This document shows positions 11,179 through 23,100 of a stretch of DNA of 64,000 nt, one piece after another. The stretch comes from Fonsecaea monophora (taxonomy: Eukaryota > Ascomycota > Eurotiomycetes > Chaetothyriales > Herpotrichiellaceae), in the NCBI RefSeq assembly GCF_001642475.1, contig NW_019173945.1:62001-126000 (forward strand). Direction: 5' to 3'. The notes under the pieces were generated by a model. It was not told the origin of the DNA, did not search any database, and saw only the letters and a program-made list of their open reading frames with translations. Each line of letters opens with the position of its first letter. Position 1 is the first letter of the stretch. A program made the translations under genes and the position numbers.

Positions 11179-13639
11179 ATGGCAGCAATCGCGCCAGCGC
11201 CTGCAAAATCGGCACCGTACAAGCCTCTGGCTCAAAAACGGCGAGCCCCCAATGCGTGTCATAAGTGTCGCTGTCGCAAAGTCCGATGTGACGTTAGTGT
11301 CACTGGCGTTCCCTGCACAAACTGCCGTCTCGACGAGGCTGTATGCTATGTCCCCGAGAGTAATCGTCACTCGAGAGTCCGAAGGACAATGTCATTTCCA
11401 GCACCGAAAACCGGCTCGTCAGACGATCCAGCGTCGGCCGCGGGGACTACTCGTCGTCCTGCGCTCTCTGACAGCATCGAGGCTTCCCAGGAATCAATAT
11501 CAGCTTCTGCTTCCGGCCCTGTTGTTAGTCTGTCGGCTGAGTGTGAGAGTGCGCTTGCCATTCAACTTTCATCACGTACGTGTTCCAGCCCCCGGCTCTT
11601 CCGGCTGGAATGGGAGTTGGTTTTCTCTGACCCAGACAGCGGGGACAAGCGATGTCCCAATGAGCCTCGATGGCGGAGACCTACATCTATCGAATCCCGC
11701 TAGTCTATCAGGAACTTCACTATCCAACGCACATTCTCTGAGTCTGGCAGATGGATTGACAGTGAAATCCACAATCCCATTGCCATCCTTCATCAAGCCG
11801 CTGCCTGCAGCCTTACTGCAGGAAGATATTGAATACCTCCATTGGAAAGGCGCCTTCATGATCCCAGATCTACCGTTGCAAAACGAACTCTTGCGCTGTT
11901 ACATTCAATATGTTCATCCTTACCTACCCGTGTTGGATCTTCGATCGCTCTTGAGCGCTGTGGAAAGCGACGGCCGGGCAGGAAGGGTCAGCATTGTCAC
12001 CTTCCAGGCTGTCATGTTTGCGTCGACACCATACGTCAGCATGGATCTTGTCCGACCTCAAGGGATTTCCAATCGTCGGCTTTTACGCAAAACGTTCTTC
12101 CAGAGAATCAAGGTCCTTGTCGATTTCGAATGCGATACCGATGTCCTCAGTTATGTCCAGGCCTTGCTCCTCATGACGTACTTCAATGAGGAGACAGAAC
12201 CCCTGAAGAATGTCTGGCACTGGCTGGGAATTGCCATTGCACATGCACGTCACATTGATCTTGAGAATAACCCATGCGATGACAAGCGCTATGACACGGC
12301 GACACAGAAAATCCGAAAGCGAGTATGGTGGTCCTTGTACATGAGAGACCGGCTTACCGCAATCGCCTTGCGTCGCCCCGTGCGGCTCTCGACCGGCTCG
12401 CGAGTTCCTCTGCTCGAGCTGTCCGATTTTGACATCGAGGCATATTCCCCGAGCATTACTCAGATGCTAGGCGGCTGTCAGGTGGCGAGCGACGTGGAAC
12501 TTCAGCGCGCTCTGGCCATTCTATGCATCGACCTGACCAAGCTATGCGTGCGCATTAGCCAGATCCCCGACCTCAAACATTTCAACTTTAGTCATCTAGC
12601 AAGCCCTGATGAAGATGGGAGAGATGACAAGGATGGCCGAGAATGGAATTCGAGGTCCAACATACTGCTGGGTGAGTACTTTGAAGTTCTCGAGTGTGAT
12701 AGGGAACTCGAAAACTGGTTTTCCAACCTTCCACTTGATTTGACGTACCAGTTCCAAGATTCCGAACCACGGTCGGACTCGTCTGGCCACGACCTCGTCT
12801 ACATCTACCATGCCTTGCTCACTGGCCTGTATTTTGCAGCTGTGTGTGTTCTTCACAGGCCACTGCTCAACAAGGTCAGGATGAATTTTGGTTCGGCCGC
12901 TCTAGAACTGCGCGAATACTCCTGCCGGAGGATACGTGAGGCGTCCAACGAGATTACCGACCTGTATCGGGACTTGTGCGCCCGTAATCTGGTGGAATTC
13001 TTGCCCAACACCGGGGTCACCTGCGTTCTTCCTGCCGCCATCTTCCATTTGCAGGAGCTGCAGTCGCAAGAGCCCAGCTCGCGGCTGACCAGCATGAGGA
13101 AGCTGGAGACTTGCATGCAGGCCCTTCGCCGCTTACAGAACTTGTACGCATCTGCTGAATTCGCAGTCTCGTGGTTGGCGCGTGCCATGCGAGGGGATGT
13201 CACCTACAAGCACACTGCGGTTCAGACAAGCTTGTTGCAGCATTCACGACCGCCCCGAGCCTCGACCGGTGCTCAACAGCAGGGCATTTGCTCGGACGAG
13301 ACGTTCCCGAGAAATTCCAGACCCTTCCAACCCCTCAACACGGCTTTTGACACAGCTACCACTACCGCAACAAAATTCCCTGATACGCCAACGCATGTGA
13401 ACCGGACACAGATTGCCGACGAATCGATCGACAGAGCCATGGGAGACACGGGCGGAGCGCCGCAAGAACATAGCGGACACCATGACATGGTCATCCCTGA
13501 CCGGACACCGCTTGAGGCTATAGATACGTTGATAGGCCTGGAAGGCGGAGCGGATTTTTTCCTTTCAAATGACGAGTTTGGACCAGAGGTGGACATGTCC
13601 TGGTTCGGCTCAGGGACTACTTATACTCTTCTTACCTAG
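11179..13639 (+). CDS. Zn2Cys6 transcription factor, CTF1/FarA-like
   Basis: Two exons (11179-11575, 11640-13639) encode 798 residues. The intron runs from TCATCAC|GTACGT to ACAG|CGGGG. The start is the first ATG in the zinc-cluster frame. The DNA-binding domain has six cysteines, C27, C30, C37, C46, C49 and C56, spaced CX2CX6CX8CX2CX6C. The middle region starts with KGAFMIPDLPLQNELLRCY and VHPYLPVLDL, the way cutinase factor 1-beta and FarA-type regulators do. The fungal-specific factor domain continues with RKRVWWSLYMRDRLTA. The C-terminus is acidic and Gly-rich. Family members of the CTF1/FarA type control fatty-acid use and cutinase genes. The divergent neighbour is an acyl-CoA thioesterase, which suits that role, but the true targets are unknown. 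Confidence 0.88.
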
Positions 13640-14398
13640 CTTGTGTAATTAAGGATCTTACAACCAAGGATCCCGGTACCGTATCATTTGGTGACATGGA
13701 AAGTGGCTCTCGTAACTGAATCGTGATCGCCTTCCGGCGACGTCCTTTGAGGACTCGTAGTGTCTGAGGTCTGTACCAGATTGTTGGTCGGGACGATAGT
13801 CTAGACTACTAGCGAGCTTAGGTAGAGACCAATCCCAAGGCGTGGGACTGGTTAGACGGACTACGAGTTAGTTGGCAACACTGCGGGCTACTCCTCTTGC
13901 CGACCTGTTCGATGAGAAGGCAATCTTTTCGACCTTCAACATACCAAAGGTTCTCTCTATCGTGTAGCACGTTGAATATTGTATTTCTTTTCCATCTACA
14001 CTATTTGAAGAAAAGTGTGATCAGCGGCGGTCGCCGATGTTGTACGGAAATAGGTAATAGTGTCCGGGGGGACGATGGTTCTATTGTCTTTGAGAGGTTG
14101 AATTAGGAATTCTCCCTGGTAGACCGAGCCCCTGATCATCTTGGGGAGCCCGAGACTCAGTGTAGATATAGTAGATTTCTCGTGCCAGGTTTGTCAATGA
14201 GACTAAAGCTCGTCCTTTGATGGTGACCACAAAGGTGCACGGGTAAGTCGTCCGTAAACAGTAACGTAAGATTCCAAGGCAGTAAAGCAACGACGATCAT
14301 ATTCAGCTACCAAAGGAAGACTGACTGAGATAAATTGCTACATCTCCTCGGCGATATCTAACAAACGATGAATATATGTCTCCGCGGGAACACTAAGC
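13640..14398. other. Intergenic, convergent 3' ends
   Basis: About 760 bp lies between the 3' ends of the regulator and the amino-acid permease. I see no gene in it. Confidence 0.6.
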
Positions 14399-16215
14399 CT
14401 ACGCAGTGACGGACCTTCGGCGATCATCATCGACCCTGTCTCTCTTGAAGCCAAATATTTGAACGGTCTCGGTCCAAAATCCTACTGGGGGGCTCACAAA
14501 ACTGTCCTCGTACGCGTCGATAACTGGTCTCTCCCAGACGAGATCCACCTCCCGTGCCTTGACAAACTTTGTTTTCTTGAAGAGCTTCCAGAACCCGTAC
14601 GTGAACGGGGCCAGGACCACCATGGTATAGCACGAGAAGAAGGTGTCTGCGCTGGGTGGGTCGAAGCTGGTGTAGCCGAAGAAGAAGAGGATGACGAGTT
14701 CCGAGACCAAAGCGACCCAGGCACAGTATGGTTGTCCCCAGGCGAAGTAGGGGAAAGTGCGTCTATCGACGCCTTGTGCCTTGCACGCGTTGTAGAAGAC
14801 CAAGTAGGTGATGAGTATGACGACAAAGTTGATCAATGAGCCAGCCGTCACCAAGTTGATGAGCCAGTTGAGCACGACGGCAGATCCACTCGAGAGAGAG
14901 AGGAAAGACAGGCACGGAAAGATCGCCGTGACGGCGACGCAGTACAGAGGCACGCCTCTCTTGGTACACTTCTTGAGGAAAGCCGGGGCGCGGCCCTCGA
15001 GCGACAGGCCGTAAAGGGCTCGCGTCGCGGCGTAGAAGTAGGTGTTGCCTGCTGAAAAGATACTGGTGCAGATCAAGGCATTGACGAGATGAGGCAGGCC
15101 ACCGATCCCGAGATTCGCCATGGCGATCACATAAGGTGAGGCAGCACCAGTACCTCCGCCACTTTGAGTGCCGTTGTTGATGCCCACCAAGGTTGGGTCG
15201 TTATAAGGGACGACAATACCGACGGCCAGGGCGCCAACGATGAAAAAGGCACCGAAACGCCAGTAGACGGTCTTGAATGCGGTTTTGATGTAGATTCTCG
15301 GACGCTTGGTTTCGGCAGATGCCATGGAAATGTACTCCGGACCGACAATAGTGAAAGCTTTTGCAAAGACGTCAGGATCGATGGCTCAGATTTAGAGGTC
15401 CTGAGACGGTCAGGGTTAAACACTCACCAGCGCTCCACAAGCATGCGAGGAGTCCCTCGAAACGACCCAGGTTTCCTGAAGATAGGTACTCGGTCATGCT
15501 ACCCGGGTCTTTCCAGTAACGGAATCCATAGGCGTCATGTTTGGGGTTGCCACCGACCATGGTGACAAAGGTGAAGGAGAAGAGGATGAATATGAGAATG
15601 ACCTTTCCACCAGAGAGCCAGAACTCGGCTTCACCATAAGCACGGACAGTGAGGGAGTTAATGAGACTGACAGAAGAGTCGAAGTTAGAGCCAATTTTCT
15701 GATAGACACGTCCTTGGGAAATGGCAATGTCCTTACACATATACCACAATGCAGCCTGCACACACGGCGGCAATAGGGACGTTGTCGGACCAGAATCCAA
15801 TCACGATCCCCATGGCCGTGATCTCGAACGGCACCACGAGAGCCTCGTAGAAGAAGAAATTCCAGCCGGCCATGAAACCAAACGCCTCATCGACCCATTT
15901 TCCAGCCATGCGCACAAACCCTCCGGCGACTGGATGGAGGGTGGCCATTTCGGCGATGCAGTTGTTCACCATAGCCATGACGCAGCTGTAGAAGGTATAG
16001 GCGAGCAACAAGCTCAAGGGACCCCCTTTTGTGAGAGCACCGCCGATGCTGATGAACAAGGCGGTGCCGACCGCACCACCCACGGCAATAAGCTGAACTT
16101 GTCGATTGTTGAGCCGTCGGGAAAGTTGGTCTGCATTTTCGAGCATAACACCAGACTCAAGGGATGGGACTTGGGCCAGGGTAGGTTCTGGGGATGACTT
16201 GGTATCTTTCTCCAT
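14399..16215 (-). CDS. Amino-acid permease (APC family, yeast AAP type)
   Basis: Three exons (16215-15737, 15666-15428, 15357-14399) encode 558 residues. The joins TATGT|GTAAGG..GTCAG|T and GCTG|GTGAGT..AAAAG|CT restore VVYVLINSL and SAAFTIVGPEY. The protein has a charged N-terminus of about 45 residues, then QVQLIAVGGAVGTALFISIG (TM1), and about 12 membrane segments in all. The motif RAYGEAEFWLSGGKVILI and the downstream TMVGGNPKHDAYGFRYW are characteristic of fungal amino-acid permeases, with resemblance to the dicarboxylic amino-acid permease branch. It imports amino acids across the plasma membrane with protons. A Zn2Cys6 regulator starts divergently 595 bp away, followed by an amine oxidase, suggesting uptake for catabolism. 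Confidence 0.92.
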
Positions 16216-16810
16216 GGTTTTGAGTAGGACAGGGTAACTGTGACAGAACTTTGGCAGAACTGAGAGATACCACGGTTGGCTACACGAGAAATTTATATAC
16301 GCCGACGTGCAAAGTACACTTGAACCTCTGCGTTATCTTACGGTGCCCAAGATAAGACAGACGGACACTAGAAGTATATCGCCGCCACACTCTATGGTTG
16401 AGCTTCTCTCCTCGAGAGTCCTCGTCGAGTGCATAGTCTATGGCATTCCAGTCTCCGGAGATAGACCTCCTCTAGGGTGCAGTCGGGGAAATGGTCCGCA
16501 TCAAGTAGTGGAGTGGACCAGGTCTCCTAAACCGATAACGTAAGGCCGCAAGAGGGAGCTGGCCATCTCGAGCTTATCAACTCCATCGAGGGACGCTAAC
16601 TATAATTAGTTAGTCACTCCTTGTTTTGGGGTCTCAAGCGCGACGGCTTCATATCATCGGCCGGCAAGGCCGTCCGTGTCTCTACTCCTCCTTCTTCCCG
16701 TCAACACCCCGTCTTCCACTTTCGCTTTTATTTCCCACGGCATCTTGTCCCGTGAGTTTCGCTCTCACCCAGGACGAGGGGTGCGAATTTCTCGACGTTG
16801 ATTTCTCGAC
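16216..16810. promoter_or_regulatory. Divergent promoter, permease / Zn2Cys6 regulator
   Basis: 595 bp lie between the divergent starts of the permease and the nine-exon regulator. The region is likely to carry binding sites for the regulator and for nitrogen control. I did not pick out a specific site with confidence. Confidence 0.5.
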
Positions 16811-19572
16811 ATGGGTGGAGAGCGTCCACATTTGCCTGGTCACACAGCACATGGGTCAGGAGTGAGGCGGGCGTTGGTAGCGTACGAGACATGCTCCCCT
16901 TCCCCCACGGGGAAAAGTCTAGATCTGACGACGCTGACCTGGGGGAAATTACAGGTGCACGAGATGCAGGCAACTCAAAATTCGATGCACGGGTTCCCTG
17001 CCGTGCGAACAGTGTCTCAGCAAAGGTCGGGTGTGTAAGTTCGACGACCGCACCCAAAAAGTCACCGTTACCAGAGGGTATGTAAAGCATAGGAAGTACA
17101 TGCTCAAAAGCTCTAGTTTGACTGAGCCGTACGCAGGTATATCCATGATCTCGAACAAAGGCTGGAGTCACTCGAGCGCGATAGGCGAAATGCCAGCTTG
17201 TCTCCTCCCACAGGTAGCGCAATTTGGACCTGGCCAGATGCAGCGAGGGAAGATGGTGAATTTCCCCGGAGCGAAAAGACTTACACTCCAGCTGTGCTAA
17301 CTCGATCAGAAGAGCCACGACGTGGCGTGTCGCCTTCGGAGCGACCTTCGGAAAGACACCAAGAGGACGGACGAGATCAACCACCAAGTACGTATGGCGC
17401 CTCGTTTGGTGGTATCGATGTCTCAACGCCATAGTAGCCAGTTTACCAGCACGACAAGAGCTAAGCGAATCACTCGAGCCTGGGCTTTCGAATCCGTTCG
17501 GACTTGGTTTTGCCAACTATGACCCTGATCGCGATGGCAAGCCGCGTAAGTTCGCCTGGCTTTACCCTCATAACAAAGGAGTTGCATACTGAAGTACCCG
17601 TCGCAGTCTATTTTGGACCGTCTTCAAATTGGTCGTTTGGCCGCCGTGTCCTGTCCCTGGCCTACAAGCGGATTCGCCGAACTCCTCTCCCTCTAGACAA
17701 TCTGTTGTTCGAGGGCAAAGTCTACAAACTGGGATGGGACGGCAAGAGAAATTCTTCCACAAGACTCACCGGCAGTCAAATCTCCCTTCCCGCACCAGAC
17801 TTTGCCGCGCATTTGATTAACCTAGTCGATTTCCACTGTACTCAATTATTCTACCTGTTTGACAAAGAGATCTTCATGCGTCAATTCACATTATTCCACG
17901 AGAGTGCGCCTGGGGGCCCTGATCGTTCGAGCCTCTGGTATGTGCATTATTTACTGATCCTGTCATTCGGAAAGGCGTACGCTGTCCAGACGACCACAGC
18001 CTCCAAGGCAGCAGGGACAGAGTTCTTCGTGGAGGCCATGCAGTTACTCCCTGATTTCATGTTCATTGGTGCGGACCCTATTGAACTGACACAGGTCTTA
18101 TGCTGTGCTGCCCTGTTCTTCCACTGCCTCGAGTTTCGATGCGCTGCTTATAAAACGGTGAGTACGGGTTTGAAGTGTTTTCCCACGCGCATCGTGGCTA
18201 ACTTTGGAGTAAAGATTGGCTGGGCCGTTCGACTATCGCTCGAAAATGGCTTGCACTCGGACATGAAGAGCCAGTACATCAGTACATCATTAGTACAGAG
18301 ATGTCGCAAGCTATGGTGGACGGTGTACATTCTCGATCAACAGATGTCAGCTCTCATGGGGGCTCCTGCAGCTGTTGCAGAGGAATCAATTGCTGCGCCA
18401 CTACCAGATTTCCCCAAGTCTCCTCAGCGACTTGCGGCGCTTGATTTCCAGATCAGACTGAACAAGCTGCTTGCACGAGTGCTCAACAGTAAGTCTGCAG
18501 TTGAAGTCACGAACGCACACGAACTCCAGTACCAATAACGTTCTTCTCATAGCCATCTATGGACCCGAAGGCAGCTTCAAGGAGGGATTTCTAGCATCTG
18601 CCAAAGATACCTTGAAAAGTCTCGCCAGCTTGACGGATCTCCTCAACACTTCGTTCAGTGTGGTTGGAAGCAACCAGGGCGGGGTTTCCAGACTCTATGC
18701 TCATCTACACCTCCAATATCATCAGGCATGTTGTCCATTCTCATCCGTGACTGGGCACCTGCTGATCCATTTCGATAGTGTGTCATCCTTACGACCAGGC
18801 CCATTCTTTACAGCATTCTAGAAGCTAAGCTTGCCGCTTCGGGAACTTTCGCCAAACTTCTAGAGTCCCAGACTACCAATAGACTCGTGCAGGTCTGTAT
18901 CGAATCAGCACAGCAGACATTGAACATATTAGGGATCCTGCGTGATCAGACACTTCTTGGTAAATTTTCACCCACTGGTCTTGATGTTCGAAGGTATGGG
19001 CTGATGAGCTGGTTATAGAAAGTGTTCTGCCCTTTGATCTTGAGTCGACGTTTGTTTCGACACTTGTCATTTTAATGGCTCATGCCGTGGATACTCTGTT
19101 TATCAAGGACTCTACTCCATGGTCTTCAGTGGCTTACAGCATCTTGGATGAAATGATCCGCAGAGGCAATTTGGTGGCTGCGTTGATGAAATCTGAACTG
19201 CAACAATTGGAATCTACTCTGCGTCAACTCCCGGTGCGTGACACTGAGCGACGCAGGCCCAGTGTCGAAGTACCGAGCATAACTGGACTTGGTGGCAACA
19301 AGATGACGGCAAAGGATGCAGCACAACCCAGCTCGTCTTACGAGCTTCTGGCTTCTCGAGAGAGTGGTCCTCAGCTGTTTCAACCGGGCTTTGGGGACAC
19401 CCACAGGCCCTCGTCCACCGCCACTCTCAGTCAGGGAACGGATGCCTTCTGGCAAACCGATGGCTTTACGGGAGAGCAACTCGTCAATGTGGCCGATTCG
19501 ATCGATCTCGATGGGCTTGAGTGGCTGTCGGACCCGGCTTTTGGAGATCTGACACACGACATTGCGAGGTGA
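16811..19572 (+). CDS. Zn2Cys6 transcription factor, nine exons
   Basis: Exons are 16811-16881, 16955-17077, 17137-17387, about 17450-17545, 17607-18157, 18215-18488, 18553-18725, 18779-18959 and 19019-19572. Together they give 757 residues with all phases matching. The zinc cluster is C25, C28, C35, C41, C44, C51 (CX2CX6CX5CX2CX6C). It is followed by the coiled-coil dimer segment YIHDLEQRLESLERD. The middle domain has LYFGPSSNWSFGRRVL and RCRKLWWTVYILDQQMSALMG, typical of the fungal-specific factor domain. The C-terminal region is DGLEWLSDPAFGDL, a plausible activation segment. The seventh intron begins GC rather than GT (CAG|GCATGT). The first ATG and the start of exon 4 are the least certain points; two nearby acceptors keep the same frame. 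Position suggests it controls the divergent permease and the cupin/oxidase genes; this is inference. Confidence 0.83.
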
Positions 19573-19710
19573 CCATTGGACGTAATTTCTATAAAGTAAA
19601 CTCGGGTACAACGTTCCACGAGCCGTTGATCTTGGGGAGAGAATGAACATGGTTCTCTCGACCTACGGGTCCTCCTGATACCGGATGTATTCCTAGCCTT
19701 ATCCTTATTA

Positions 19711-20412
19711 TTACAGACTTGATCGGGACACTAGCTTTTCTAGCATTTCACCTCCCTTTTTCTTTCCCCAGAAGCCACAAAGGCCGACCGGAGACTCTCC
19801 AAATACAGGATCTTTCGCAGGCACAGGTACCTTCCAAACTTCATCATATCTTCCGGCGTGCTCCCCTCCTTCTGAGAAGTCCCACGGCGCACCATCCACG
19901 GGATACGCACCGATCATGGTGAAACCTGACAGCACGATGCCGTCCAAAAGCGCCGCCGCTTTTTCATCGGACCCGGGAGAACGACCGTCCCCGCCGGTCA
20001 GCCGCAAGAAGTCCATTGCTGGTTTGGCGTCGTAAGTCTTGTGCGCGACACCCGCCGGGATAATGAACAGGTCGCCAGGTTCGGCGCTCACTTCGACGCC
20101 ACCGGCCTCGGAGCCTGAGCCCCACGTGTTTTCCTGCATGTCCTCAACCGTGTCGGCGACGCCAAAGCGGATAGTTGCCGTTCCAGAGAGTACGGCCATG
20201 CATTCATGCACGGCAGAGTGGTAATGCGACCTCTGAGTGGATCCGTAGCGAACCAGCCATTGAACCTCCCAGCCGTTGCGGGCAAAAATTCGTTGCACGC
20301 CTTTGGGTTCCAGTTGACCTTGACCGAGAACCTTTTTGTAATGGAGCAGTGAGAGCGGCGAATTGGGGACCAAAGACGTGGGTTTCAGCAGATACTCCTT
20401 CACTTCCGCCAT
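19711..20412 (-). CDS. Cupin-domain protein
   Basis: This is a single exon of 233 residues. Cupin motif 1 is visible as HYHSAVHE (H63, H65, E70) within a strand ending LSGTATIRFG. Motif 2 is GDLFIIPAGVAHKTY with H124. These residues would bind one metal ion. The length and arrangement fit the uncharacterised single-cupin group related to bacterial YjlB. The C-terminal third, including SEGGEHAGRYDEVWKVPVP and a Lys-rich patch, is outside the barrel. The enzyme activity is not known. It lies 306 bp from the FAD oxidase on the same strand and only 138 bp from the regulator's 3' end, so it may belong to the same catabolic module. Confidence 0.8.
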   Translation of the reverse strand: MAEVKEYLLKPTSLVPNSPLSLLHYKKVLGQGQLEPKGVQRIFARNGWEVQWLVRYGSTQRSHYHSAVHECMAVLSGTATIRFGVADTVEDMQENTWGSGSEAGGVEVSAEPGDLFIIPAGVAHKTYDAKPAMDFLRLTGGDGRSPGSDEKAAALLDGIVLSGFTMIGAYPVDGAPWDFSEGGEHAGRYDEVWKVPVPAKDPVFGESPVGLCGFWGKKKGGEMLEKLVSRSSL

Positions 20413-20718
20413 GTTGGTGCCAGGTGTAGAGACCTAGCAAAAATAGGACGAAACGAAACTTGTTGGCATTCGCCCAAATGGGACCCCGACGTTTCTATAT
20501 AGCCATCTTCTCGGAAACCCGGGCCGTTGTATCACTTGGCCTCGCAGCTGCTGCTGAAACCATGCAAATGCGTCGGTCTATGCGTTGACACCATGATAGG
20601 TGTTACCATGACATGTAAGGATCATCAAAGTATCAGCAGAGCCTCGTCTAAATGTGCTGGTGGGCTCAACGCTCAATCGATACACTAGGAAGCCTGACTT
20701 TGCGCGTGCAACCCGTCC
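20413..20718. promoter_or_regulatory. Cupin promoter / oxidase 3' flank
   Basis: 306 bp lie between the cupin start and the oxidase stop. This contains the cupin promoter and the oxidase 3' untranslated region; no specific site was identified. Confidence 0.45.
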
Positions 20719-22108
20719 CTACAATCTACTCTGTATTGCACCAAGCTCCCTGGACTTGCTCGCCCGCCAGGCGACTTGCTGGGCTATACCGTTTTGCTGC
20801 TGCGGGATCTTCCATTTCCACTTTTGAAGTCTCTGTTCACCAGCCTCCAAGAGCCCACGGACGAAGTCACCGAAGATCGGCAGCATCTTGAACCCGTGAC
20901 CCGCATCCCCCGACAAAACTACCAAGGATTTACCCGTGTCTGGCACAAAATCGATGATGTAGTCCGAGTCTGGGGTGTCGGCGAACCAGCACAAGTGGTT
21001 GTCAACCAACGGTCGGTCTGCAAGCTCTGGCAACGCTTCGCGGAGCAAACGTCTAATCTGTCGCTCGTCCTCGTCCGGGATGAATCTCGATTCTTCCAGG
21101 GTCTGGTACGGCAGCGACACACTCTGACCAGGAGGAGTATTGCCATAGTTTGTGTACCCGCCACCCATATGGCAAAGCTTGAGCTTGTTGGTGGCGGGAT
21201 CGGGCTCGAAGAAGAAGCCAATGTCGCGCACGTTGGTCACAGGGATTCCTTCCAGTTTGGTAGCCTCGTCGGGTGACAGCTGGATATGTGTCACGCCCCA
21301 GCAAGATGCAGTGACCTGCGAAGAAATTGAAGGTAAGATCTGGGCAACATTTGCACCAAGGGCAACAATGATCAGGTCAGCTTCGTAGATGATGCCTCCT
21401 CGAGTCCTGCATCCAGTGACCTTGCTGTGGCTACCTGGAGCATGGACGAGGTTCTGCACTTCACCCACGACAGGACCCAGGTAAAACGCTACGCCTTTGG
21501 CCATGCATGCTCTATACACGGCCTCCATCGCATTGGCGGAATGGGCGTAGCCTGCCAGTCGGTTCACGTAGCCCTTCCAGCCCTCCACAGGCCCCGAGAA
21601 TCTTGGTTCGATGGCCTTGATCGAAACTGAGCCATCCACCATGGTGATTTTGCCACTGAAAGCAGGAACTTTCTCGATCGAACTCGCGTATTTGTGAAGA
21701 GCATCTCGGATGACGGGAGGAGCCGAACCAGAGACGACATTGAGATAACCGACCTCCCGATAATACGGTTTGTATAACGGGTCCGTCTGCCACTTGCGTA
21801 TCGCGTCCTGTACAAATTGCATCAGCCCAAATCGACCAGTGTCACAAGCCAACAGATCTCGTCGGGCAACCAGTGTCTAGACATGAGCTCACCAGGGCCA
21901 GTTTAGTGTAGAACGGATCCAAGTACTCGGCTCGGATGATTTTGTTGAGGTCGAAACCGGCGGAAAATCGACTTGGGAGGTCGTCGTGCTTGTCGAGAAC
22001 TGTTACAGACGTGTAACCCGCGAGAGCTAGGCTATATGCGGTAGCCAGGCCAAAGGCGCCAGCACCGAGGATGAGTATCCTGTCGTCCTTGCTCGTCGAC
22101 GAAGGCAT
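20719..22108 (-). CDS. DAO-family FAD oxidase (sarcosine / fructosyl amino acid oxidase-like), peroxisomal
   Basis: Two exons (22108-21893, 21807-20719) encode 434 residues. The intron from GCCCTG|GTGAGC to TGTACAG|GACGCG joins FYTKLAL to DAIRKWQTDP. The N-terminus has the FAD-binding loop GAGAFGLATAYSLA. It is followed by FSAGFDLNKIIR, shared with fungal amadoriases and sarcosine-type oxidases. LCWFADTPDSDYIIDF carries the cysteine that in this family links FAD covalently, and GDAGHGFKMLP is the C-terminal FAD contact. The last residues are SRL, a PTS1 peroxisomal signal, consistent with H2O2 production. It would oxidise an N-substituted or secondary amino acid; the exact substrate is undecided. 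The neighbouring permease, regulator and cupin suggest a catabolic set. Confidence 0.87.
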
Positions 22109-23100
22109 GTCAAAAGTGATAGCCAGCCGAGTTTTCGGACACGAAACGCACAAGTTCACTGTCTAAAGAACCCTTTGTAGTCTTGTCACGCTGCACCTGA
22201 TGCCTGGTAGAGACGCATCGAGGTGGGCAAAGAGTGTAACAGGCCCGGTCGATCGGTCCGTTTCTCAGACAGCCGGCTGGGCGACCTGATCTTGTTACTC
22301 ATCAACACCTTCGTAAGGTGACCGAATATGCGCTACAAGAAAAGCAGTATATGTTCCACAGTGGCTGGATATTCCAATATGGTGAACCTCCGGAAACGGT
22401 CCAATCGATGTCACCTCCAGCCGTGCCTTTCGAGCCTCGTACCATTCAAGTCGGCCCAATACCAGTGGCCTTGAGCCCAGTAGGTCGGTCGGCACTCCTC
22501 CGAAATGACCAAATATCGCGTCCAGCTAATGAATAGCTCGAGACTTATCTCTCTCTCGCCATAGATAGATCTTCACTTGTTCCTTATCGTAGCACGGGAG
22601 ATTGTTGTATCATCTCACGACAATGTAGCCCCCCAGTGCCACGTGGCCCGCTGCAGCTCTCAATTGCTGACCAGGATGGATGCGGAGAAATCAAGGCAAC
22701 TATGAACCTAAGTGACATGCACGCACGGCCTTGGCTCCCGTGGTGGAGACACGCTCTCAAATATGGGGCTATAAGACGGCCTTGGCGACTTAGCGCCTTG
22801 GCACTCCTCCCCGTCCAGTGCCTTCTATACGAGGTACAGACCTCCTCATAGATCAGTCGGCGCTGAATCCCGCATTGTTGGGTCTTTAGGTCATTAACCC
22901 TGTTTAGAATACACCTATCAGCTCGTCACTGCGGCATACTGGATCAGAAGGCATATCACGAACGTCTCCTATTTACGGACCAAAAGCTTTGCAGGTTGGG
23001 AAACGAATCCTTGCCCACCCCCACCCAGGAGCCGCTACCAAACCTATGTGTCTTTGTCGGTCACTTGGAGCGCAGACGCACAAGAACTCTTGCTCCAGTA
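22109..23100. other. Gene-free region between oxidase and SDR
   Basis: About 1 kb contains the oxidase promoter at its left and the SDR 3' flank at its right. Open frames here look like chance. Confidence 0.55.
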
